Shown here: positions 53,634 to 61,400 of the stretch, one piece after another
How the letters are laid out: each line of letters opens with the position of its first letter
Position numbering within the stretch: the first letter of the stretch is position 1
Assembly (NCBI RefSeq): GCF_000153485.2
Contig: NC_018721.1
Coordinates: forward strand, 744,001 to 808,000
Origin: Psychroflexus torquis ATCC 700755
GTDB taxonomy: Bacteria; Bacteroidota; Bacteroidia; Flavobacteriales; Flavobacteriaceae
Direction: 5' to 3'
Length of the DNA: 64,000 nucleotides
Made by a program: the position numbers and the translations under genes
The notes under the pieces: model-generated
Database searches by the model: none
What the model was told of the DNA's origin: nothing
Seen by the model: the letters and a program-made list of their open reading frames with translations, nothing else

Positions 53634-54368
53634 CTATATGTTTTTCATTGTTATCTCTCCTCCTTTAGGAATAAACGAAGGAATTATTTCCATAAAAAAC
53701 TGCGAAACAACACTAATCCATGCCTCAATCGTTTTTAGATCTATCGAAGTAACAACATCATTTTCTACATCATGCTTGACTTTATTTTCCTGGCTAAGAA
53801 TACTTCTATTTACAGAGAAGTCAGAATTATGCACGACATTATGGCGTCTAGAAATGATATCATTAATTTGAGGAAGTAAATTTATTACTTTGGTTTTGTC
53901 CACTTTGCACTTGTCCAACCAACGTGCAATGTCATTTGAATTGTTAAAAGTTTCTCGATTTACAAATTCTTCAATTGATTCTGAAATTAAGGAAGTAATG
54001 GACTTATCTTTAAATTTAATTAGTTCACCTAAAAAGAACTTTTCGGCTCTTTTAGTATTTGTATGACCTATCAATGGTATTGAATTAATATTTTCTATCG
54101 AATGATTAGAATCTAAATAATGGAAGATTAGATTTCTCATACAATCTTCTAATGTTGAATGCAAATAGACAATAGATAATCTCAGAATATCTTCGTTTTG
54201 AGAATTTTTATATGTCTCAATTAAACTTGATACTCGTGATACGTTGGAAAAGCATCTACTCAAACTTGCAGCTAAGATTGGTGCTGAATTACATTCTATT
54301 GAAATCATTTTATTAGGTTCTTTGATTACATATAATATTTGGCTTAATTGGCATGTAGGCTTAGCCAC
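53634..54368 (-). CDS. HEPN-domain protein (RiboL-PSP-HEPN-like)
   Basis: The 244-residue protein is helical, with YLHSTLEDCMRNLIFHYL and the HEPN catalytic motif RxxxxH in RRHNVVH (Arg175, His180). HEPN proteins of this kind are RNases in toxin-antitoxin and antiphage systems. The reading frame begins with GTG at 54368; the ATG at 54308 (MISIECN) is an alternative start. It follows a second helical gene by 27 bp in the same cassette. Confidence 0.75.
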   Translation of the reverse strand: MAKPTCQLSQILYVIKEPNKMISIECNSAPILAASLSRCFSNVSRVSSLIETYKNSQNEDILRLSIVYLHSTLEDCMRNLIFHYLDSNHSIENINSIPLIGHTNTKRAEKFFLGELIKFKDKSITSLISESIEEFVNRETFNNSNDIARWLDKCKVDKTKVINLLPQINDIISRRHNVVHNSDFSVNRSILSQENKVKHDVENDVVTSIDLKTIEAWISVVSQFFMEIIPSFIPKGGEITMKNI

Positions 54369-54395
54369 ATTCAGTTTAGGTTTTGTTATGCAATG

Positions 54396-55013
54396 CTATT
54401 CTCCATTTTCCATGTAAACCTTACCATCTGGCCCCATTTGATTAATAGAACGATGTTTTCTTGATCTAAAGGATTTATTGTGCAAATACGAATAACTAAA
54501 TGCTGGTAAAAAGTGTCCCCTATTGTGTTTTTTCTGGATGAATATCTCGTCAATTGTTCCAAGACCAACATCAGAATAGATTTTACTCCTCAATAAAAAA
54601 TAAAATTCATCTACTTCGTTCAACATATTCATTGATATCGAACTTCCTTTATTGATTACATATCTACGATAAAAATATTCTTGAAGTTTTTCTAAAGTGG
54701 TCTTATACTTTGTAATATCAAGCTCTGGATATTCTGCGTTAATTTTAGCTATTAGTTTGCCCACATCATGACCAAGTTTTTTACCTTTTTTGTCAAGAAC
54801 CTTATGAAGTTCGTCCATATTTGTAGATTCAGCTGAATAGGTGTCAATTTTTTCTTGTAACAGTAAAATCTTTATCATTTGTTCACATGCCAGCCACAGT
54901 AAATTACAAGAGCCATCTACTAGCCAATTAAGCCATAGGAGTCTCCCTTCTATATAGTTGGAATCAGCCTTTTGTAGCCATGAATTCAAGCTTAAATATG
55001 ATTTTGAGTCCAT
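54396..55013 (-). CDS. HEPN-like helical protein
   Basis: The 205-residue protein starts with SWLQKADSNYIEGRLLWLNW and LLWLACEQMIKILLL, then KKLGHDVGKLI. The 'A..EQ.LK.LL ... GHD...L' order is typical for HEPN-like domains, although the RxxxxH motif is not evident; a C-terminal basic part (HNKSFRSRKHRS) follows. It may be the non-catalytic partner of the HEPN RNase gene downstream. It has its own U leader, 15 bp from the start codon. Confidence 0.6.
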   Translation of the reverse strand: MDSKSYLSLNSWLQKADSNYIEGRLLWLNWLVDGSCNLLWLACEQMIKILLLQEKIDTYSAESTNMDELHKVLDKKGKKLGHDVGKLIAKINAEYPELDITKYKTTLEKLQEYFYRRYVINKGSSISMNMLNEVDEFYFLLRSKIYSDVGLGTIDEIFIQKKHNRGHFLPAFSYSYLHNKSFRSRKHRSINQMGPDGKVYMENGE

Positions 55014-55028
55014 CTTTTAGTTTTGCAC

Positions 55029-55477
55029 AACATCCCAATAACCCCTATTCAAATCCTCAGTATAGGATATATCTATTTAGGACGCTGTTTTATTATCAAC
55101 TAAATTAACACTTTCATATTTATTATCCAAGGAAATCATAGCTAACCACTAAAAATGATGCATTCTAGGTTCTAATGCATCGGAGGAAAGCCAACACTAC
55201 TCGCTTATTTTTTCCTTTTAACGCAAACGCAGGTCTTAATCATTTTCACTTCCGTATTTATTTTCAGGGACACTATTTATTTTCAAAAATAATGAGTTTC
55301 ATAGGGGTGTTTCCGTATTTTGAAAGCAATTTAAATACAACCTTCTATTCTTGTAAGGTTAATGCCAACTCATCGTATTCCCCCTTATTTAAAAAGCCCG
55401 GATCAATCAATAAATCATATAGTGGTCTCCACTTAGCCTGCTTGTCGTGCCTTGACAGGCAGGCCATATACTTAGTT
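55029..55477 (-). repeat. Intercassette element: U plus A module with GCCTGCC-type hairpin
   Basis: U edge AACATCCCAATAACCCC; A module with AATTATTTT-type hairpin near 55275 and GCCTGCTTG/CAGGCAGGC insertion (55437-55464); end CCATATACTTAGTTATT. The unit to the right ends AGCTACAATAC, matching GTTACTCAGAATAC at its start near 57451. Confidence 0.8.
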
Positions 55478-56149
55478 ATTAGCTACAATACTTTCTCCTA
55501 ATTGGATTAGATTCATAACTTCATCTATCAGAATTTTATTTTCCTGTTCACTCAAAAATTCTCTTTCAAACTTGGATAATTTACTCAATCTTTTTGGCGA
55601 AAAAACTCTTGCTACCTTGTTTTGAGGTTTAGTGATTTTAATTAATGTCAAGGATGGTTTCAATAAATTTTCTGTTTTGTGGAATTCATCACTATTTATA
55701 TCATAAAAATTACCTGTTGTTAATTTTTCGGATTTAATGTCAACTAACTTTTGTTTAGAAGAATCAATTGACAAACGAGATTTCTCATTTCTGAATTGAA
55801 CATCGTAAATAAACCCAACTGCATCTTTTTCATAGATAGGTTTATAAAGATGGTTCTCAAGCAATCCGAAAACCACAAAGGATTTAAAATTAAAAGAATG
55901 GTCGTGGATTTGTAAATCATCATCGTGATTTTCATTAGTCTTTGTCCACAAGTGTAATCTCAATTCTTCGGTAGCTGAAATATTACCAAGTTTGAAATAT
56001 TTAAAACCTAATGGATGTTTTTGAAAATATATTTCATCTCTACAATTATCAAAATATATTCTTAATTCGGAATATATTTGGTGAGCATCAGAACTCTTAA
56101 AACCTAGATTGATGTTTTTTAAATCAAATTTCATAAAATCAAAATACAT
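55472..56149 (-). CDS. Cupin-like protein next to the primase-exonuclease
   Basis: The 225-residue protein has LRLHLWTKTN, IHDHSFNFKSFVVFGLLENH and YDINSDEFHKT, the two-histidine and third-histidine pattern of metal-binding cupins (cysteine-dioxygenase-like), and a basic helical C-terminus (RVFSPKRLSKLSKFEREFL). It overlaps the upstream gene by 11 bp; an alternative ATG lies at 56134. It probably binds a small ligand or metal; its role beside a primase-exonuclease is unknown. Confidence 0.6.
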   Translation of the reverse strand: MYFDFMKFDLKNINLGFKSSDAHQIYSELRIYFDNCRDEIYFQKHPLGFKYFKLGNISATEELRLHLWTKTNENHDDDLQIHDHSFNFKSFVVFGLLENHLYKPIYEKDAVGFIYDVQFRNEKSRLSIDSSKQKLVDIKSEKLTTGNFYDINSDEFHKTENLLKPSLTLIKITKPQNKVARVFSPKRLSKLSKFEREFLSEQENKILIDEVMNLIQLGESIVANN

Positions 56150-57413
56150 TTATGCTTTTTAACTTTTTAAAACATTTCAGAGTATGAAGTACATCAATCT
56201 CTGCATTATGAGAATTTTTTACTTCATAATCAAATAGTTTATTGTAGAGCTCAGACAATTTTGGAAATTTGTAACCGAATTTGTTAGGTATTTTGCAATA
56301 GTTAACGGTAGATTTCATTGTGCATATTGTCGCTTTTCTTGAAAGTGGATTAATCCCATAAAGTTTTGTGTAATAATGACCTAAAATACTTAAATCGAAA
56401 TCGGTATTGTGTGAAACTACGTAATCACATATTTTTATATCCTCTGTTAATTTCTTAAGTGCGTGTTGTAGAGGAAACATAACCTTACGTGCAACTTCAA
56501 AATCTATATTTACGATTGAGGAATAATTATTTTCTTTAATAAAATCTGTCTCAATTATGATTGAGTTTTTTTTGAGGACTAATCCTTTTTTATTCGTAAC
56601 AACCCAAGCAATTTGTATGATTTCAGGATAATTAGTTCCATTAGCCGTCTTTTGCGGAAGACCAGATGTTTCTATATCGACAATCAGATATAAATCGTCA
56701 AGCAAATGTTTTGTAATATCCATGTCGTCACTAAAATCGTTTACAAAATCAATTTTGGAACTAATTTTGTTCAGCACTCCACCATATCCTGTACCGACTT
56801 GTATTTCATTAAAATCTAAAAATTTATCAATAAAATCATATATAGTTTCTGTATCAATTTCTTCGGGTTTATTTTTAGGAAACTCATTATTTAAAAATGA
56901 ATATTTATTTCCAGAACCGTGAACAGAAGGCGGAAGGACGGTATGTGTTCTCCATAAAAACTCGATTTTGTCAACGTATCTTTCAAATTGTGATTTAGGC
57001 GGAAATGCAGAAACTACATCATCTTCTCCGCATTCATCAATTTGGTCGCCAAGATAATAAATATGAAATCCGTTTTTACTTCCGGACTGAACAACCCATT
57101 CATAATCGGATGGTAAATTTAGTTGACGTAAAATTTGTTTTAAGAAATTTATATCGTTACAACCATCTATGTCTATTACAACCAAATCGCTCCAGTAAGT
57201 AAATGTACCTATTCCAACAGAATTAGGCCAATTAAATCTATTTAGATCATCTATTTCTTGTTTTGAATCAAATAAATTTGTCCATTCGTGACTGGGTGTT
57301 TTGAAATAACTTCTTGAATTTAAGTTATATTGATTAGGTTTATTTGTTATGCAAGAAACATTAAATCCAAATTCCTTATATTTTGTTGCTAAAGTTTTCA
57401 ATTTTTCACTCAT
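56139..57413 (-). CDS. Primase-polymerase / DEDDh exonuclease fusion
   Basis: Residues 1-200 form a prim-pol (archaeo-eukaryotic primase) domain: VVIDIDG with the metal-binding DID (81-83), VQSGSKNGFHIYY (His117) and RTHTVLPPSVHGSGNKYSF (156-173). Residues 240-420 are a DnaQ-like 3'-5' exonuclease: VDIETSG (Asp246, Glu248), SHNTDFD (from 334) and HNAEIDVLH (His402, Asp407). All catalytic residues of both domains are present. The protein could prime or fill DNA and proofread or degrade it. No helicase or replication gene is near, so a plasmid or phage replication role is unlikely. Length 424 residues; the cassette holds only this gene and the cupin-like gene. Confidence 0.85.
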   Translation of the reverse strand: MSEKLKTLATKYKEFGFNVSCITNKPNQYNLNSRSYFKTPSHEWTNLFDSKQEIDDLNRFNWPNSVGIGTFTYWSDLVVIDIDGCNDINFLKQILRQLNLPSDYEWVVQSGSKNGFHIYYLGDQIDECGEDDVVSAFPPKSQFERYVDKIEFLWRTHTVLPPSVHGSGNKYSFLNNEFPKNKPEEIDTETIYDFIDKFLDFNEIQVGTGYGGVLNKISSKIDFVNDFSDDMDITKHLLDDLYLIVDIETSGLPQKTANGTNYPEIIQIAWVVTNKKGLVLKKNSIIIETDFIKENNYSSIVNIDFEVARKVMFPLQHALKKLTEDIKICDYVVSHNTDFDLSILGHYYTKLYGINPLSRKATICTMKSTVNYCKIPNKFGYKFPKLSELYNKLFDYEVKNSHNAEIDVLHTLKCFKKLKSINVF

Positions 57414-57444
57414 AAATTATGGTTCAATGATTTATTTGTATTCT

Positions 57445-57533
57445 GAGTAACGTTTTGTTCACACCTTGTTTTTACTGGTATTCAGGCTAGCTTAATGTCA
57501 CTCATTCTTGCATCTAAATTATATATGTTAAAT
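57445..57533 (-). other. Compact attC-like junction
   Basis: In gene direction it runs from GGATTTAAC (fits RYYYAAC) to AACGTTACTCAG. It is 89 bp long and has no U, A or B sequence. Internal pairing is weak (GCTAGC near its middle is a small palindrome). Confidence 0.4.
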
Positions 57534-57555
57534 CCGTCGTTGGATTTCATAAGTA

Positions 57556-57966
57556 TTAATCTCTTCTACGTTTTCTCTTATCAGAAAGAATAGTTAATTG
57601 AAAAATCTCATAGATTATTTCTGTAGTTCCGAATCCACTCCATTCATCAAATTCCAAATCTTCGTTTCTTTGAAAATATTTTAAATAAAGTGTTGGCATT
57701 CCTTTATAAAAATCAAGAAATAAATATGAAGTATAATCATATATTCCTAAATCGGCAAATTCATTTAATAAGGAAGTATTCCAAACAGTACATTCTCCTG
57801 TTTTAGATTCGTATCCAGACATTTCAAATCTTTTGTGTTGTTTCTCAATTTGGTCTGATTCTAAATATCTCATTGAACTTTTTACATTTTCACTGAAACT
57901 CAATCTTTGTCTAATGAAGTTCATTACTTCATTTTTAGACTTACTTTTTAATTCTTCTGTTGTCAT
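57556..57966 (-). CDS. Hypothetical protein
   Basis: The 136-residue protein is hydrophilic, with a helical start (TTEELKSKSKNEVMNFIRQR), a central strand part (KTGECTVWNTSLLNEFADLG, YTSYLFLDFYKGMPTLYLKY) and a basic end (SDKRKRRRD). No family is recognised. In gene direction it is the first gene of the array, next to the outermost U element. Confidence 0.6.
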   Translation of the reverse strand: MTTEELKSKSKNEVMNFIRQRLSFSENVKSSMRYLESDQIEKQHKRFEMSGYESKTGECTVWNTSLLNEFADLGIYDYTSYLFLDFYKGMPTLYLKYFQRNEDLEFDEWSGFGTTEIIYEIFQLTILSDKRKRRRD

Positions 57967-58004
57967 ATTTTGGTTTTATGTATGTCATTGGTCAAATTGC
58001 AAAC

Positions 58005-58275
58005 AACATCCCCATAACCCCTATTAAAATCTTCAGTATAGAGCACATATCTATTTATAACGCTGTTTTTATGACCAACTAAACTAACACTTTCATATAT
58101 AGTATCCAAGGGACTTTTAATTAAATACTAAAAAATTATGATTTAAAATTCTAATACAACGAATATTTGTCAACATTACTCACATATTCTCTTTCACTAC
58201 AAAGCAAATGCAGATTTTCGTCATTTTCACTTCCGTCATTATTTTTAGAGACACTCCTTATTTTATAAAATTCAA
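58005..58275 (-). repeat. Outermost intercassette element: U plus truncated A module
   Basis: U edge AACATCCCCATAACCCC; A sequence runs to ACACTCCTTATTTTATAAAATTC, where the hairpin is cut. In gene direction this is the start of the array, where an integron would have attI and a divergent integrase; neither is present. The gap to 58419 holds no gene. Confidence 0.75.
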
Positions 58276-58419
58276 ATTTTAGGTTTCCCAGCAAATACCT
58301 GCTTAAAATTATAGAGTCCCATAAGCAGAGCTTTTATAAACCCAGATTTCCGCCCCATAATTAGCCTATTATAATTACTTTTAAACCCAAGAACTCTGAA
58401 ATTTTTTAAGCTTATCTCT

Positions 58420-61400
58420 ATGAAAAAGTCCTTCCTCCTTTTAAGTCTTCTCCTCTTATTCCAATCTTGCTCAGACGGTACTTCTGAAGATCAAGCTGCT
58501 ATTGCTTCAAAATACATTCAGAATTACACTCAACAGCCTATTTCTGTGGCATCTCCTGTTGAAATTCAGTTGAAAGAAAAGTTGCCTCAATACACTACCG
58601 ATCAAAAACTTCCATCAGAATTTATAAAAATTGAACCTGAAGTAAAAGGCGATTTGTATATCGAAAATGGAAATCGACTGCGTTTTATTCCGAAACAAAA
58701 GCTCCAACCTGCGACAACCTATCAATTCAACCTTGACTTGAGTGAGTTGTATGAAAACTTACCAAAAGAGGACAAGGTGTTTCAGTTTAAGTTTGAAACC
58801 ATAGTCCCCGATTTTATAATCGGACTCCAATCCATACAATCTTATGATGCCGATTGGCAATATATTTCAGCAGAAATAGAGGCGTCTGATGTGCTTAGTT
58901 TAGAAAATATCAAAAAGAGTATTTCTGCACAACAAAACGATAGTGACTTAGATGTTCGGTTTTTAACGACTTCTGATGCCAACTATTTTGAATTGGTCAT
59001 CGATAGTATTTACCGTGAAAAAGATGATTCCAAAGTTTTGATTTCTTGGGATGGATCACCAGTGAACTCCAAAACTGAGGGAAGTGAAACTTTTAAAATC
59101 CCTGGAAAAGATAATTTTAAAGTGATGGACGTTCGCATAGCAAAAGCAAAAAAGCCCTATTTAGAAATTAATTTTTCTGAAAGTTTAGACCCAAATCAAG
59201 AGTTTTTAGGTTTGGTTCAATTGAATGATGACACTGATCTAAAATTTGAAGTCAATGGAAATGTGTTAAACGTTTTTCCAAATAGCAAATTCAAAGGTGA
59301 GGTCACTTTGAGGGTTTTTGAAGGCATAAAAGCGGAATATGGCAGTAACCTTAAAACTGAATTTTCAGAATCTATCCGCTTTCAGCAACTTAAACCACAG
59401 GTAAGGTTGATTTCTCAAGGGGTGATTTTACCGAACAGTTCATCTAACCCCTTTTATTTTGAAACTGTAAACTTAGCCGCTGTGGACTTACGTGTTGTTC
59501 AAATTTATGAAAACAACGTACTGCAGTTTTTGCAGGATAGTGAACTCAACTCCACAAGCAACTACTACTTAAGAGATGTAGGTAGATTGGTCGCCAAAAA
59601 AACCATTCCGCTTAATCAAGATGACTTAAATAATGCTGGCGAATGGCAGGCTCATGCGATGGATTTGAGTTCCATATTTGAAGTGTCCCCTGGTGCCATT
59701 TATCAAATTGAAATCAGTTTCAGAAAAGCCTACAGCCTATACAATTGTGGTGAAGATGAGCAAATAGGTGCTGAAAAAATAAATCAAATTGCCAAAGAAT
59801 TTGAGAAGGATAAGGAAGAGGAGTATTGGAATAAAGAAGCTTGGGGGTTTAGAAATACAACTTACAATTGGCAAGAACAAGATAATGCGTGTCATGAGGC
59901 CTATTACAATGATGAAAATTTTGTAAATGGCAATGTGATGGCCTCCAATTTAGGGGTGTTGATCAAAAAAACAGAAACGGGAAATTACTTTGTAGCCACT
60001 ACAAACTTACTGTCTGGATCTCCAGAGGCGCAAACAAAGGTTAGCTTTTACAATCAGCAACAGCAGGTTTTAGGAAGTGTAGAAACCGACAATGACGGGA
60101 TTGCTGAATTTAAGCCCTCTCAAAAAGCATTTTTTGCAATCGCCCAAAATTCAAACAATTACGCTTACTTAAAACTTGAAAATTCGAATGCTTTAAACCT
60201 GAGTAGTTTTGAAGTTGGAGGCACCAAAATCACCAAAGGCATTAATGCTTTTATGTACACCGACCGTGGGGTGTATAGACCGGGAGACGCCATTCAGTTC
60301 AATTTTGTGCTAGATGATTTTGCCAATCCACTGCCCGAAAATCATCCTGTTAAACTTGATTTTTTTGATCCTCAAGGGAGACTTACGTATTCTGAAGTGA
60401 AAAATTCTTCTGTCAATGGTTTTTATCATTTTCCGCTTTCAACAGATGAAAAAGACGCTACTGGAAGCTGGCGGATAGCTGTAAATGTAGGTGCGGTGAA
60501 GTTTACAAAATTTATTTCTGTGGCTACAGTAAAGCCCAACCGATTGAAAATTGAATTATCCACGACAGATGAACCTCAACGACTTGACAAAAGTATTCAA
60601 TTGAACTTATCAACCGAATGGCTAACGGGCGCCACTGCTAAAAATCTAAAAGCGGATGTAAAAGCTAAGTTCATTTCTGCTGAATACCGATTTGAGAAAC
60701 TAAAAACTTTCAAATTTAGTGATCCTGTAAGACGCTTTTACCCACAAGAATTGCAGGTGTTTGTAGGAGAAGTAAACCAAAATGGACAAGCAGATATCCG
60801 CTCAAATATTAATTTCAATAACAATCCACCTGGAATGATCAAGGCTAACTTTTTGACCAAGGTCTTTGAAGGTGGTGGTGATTTTTCAATAGATGTCGAT
60901 GAACAATGGTACGCCCCTTACTCGCATTTTGTTGGATTAAGAGCCTTAACGTCTCATCAAAATCATCGCTTCGAAACCGACCAAGCGACAAATTTTGAAG
61001 TGGTAAGTGTAACTTATAAAGGTGAAATAGCACCTAGGCGGAAAGTAAAGGTTTACATCCATCAAATTGAATGGCGTTGGTGGTGGAATCGTGGAGATGA
61101 CCAACTTTCCAGATACGAAGATGCTGAAGTACACAAGCCTTATAAGGACTTTGAATTGACTACCGATGCAAATGGAAAAGCTAAATTCAGCTTAAACATT
61201 CCTGAAGATGACCGAGGTCGATATTTAATTCGGGTAGTGGATGAAGAAAGCCAGCATGCCAGTGGTGAAGTGGTTTACTTTTTTAAAGATTGGTGGACTA
61301 TTCAGCGGACCTCTAAAGAGCATAATCTGGTGTTCACCACCGATAAAGACACCTATAGCGTAGGTGAAAAGGCAAAAATCAACTTTCCCTCCATGGCAGA

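Noticed and set aside
58276..58419. attI site or integron integrase at the array start
   Set aside because: No tyrosine recombinase gene or fragment is seen on either strand between the outermost element and the alpha-2-macroglobulin gene; the window may simply not include it.
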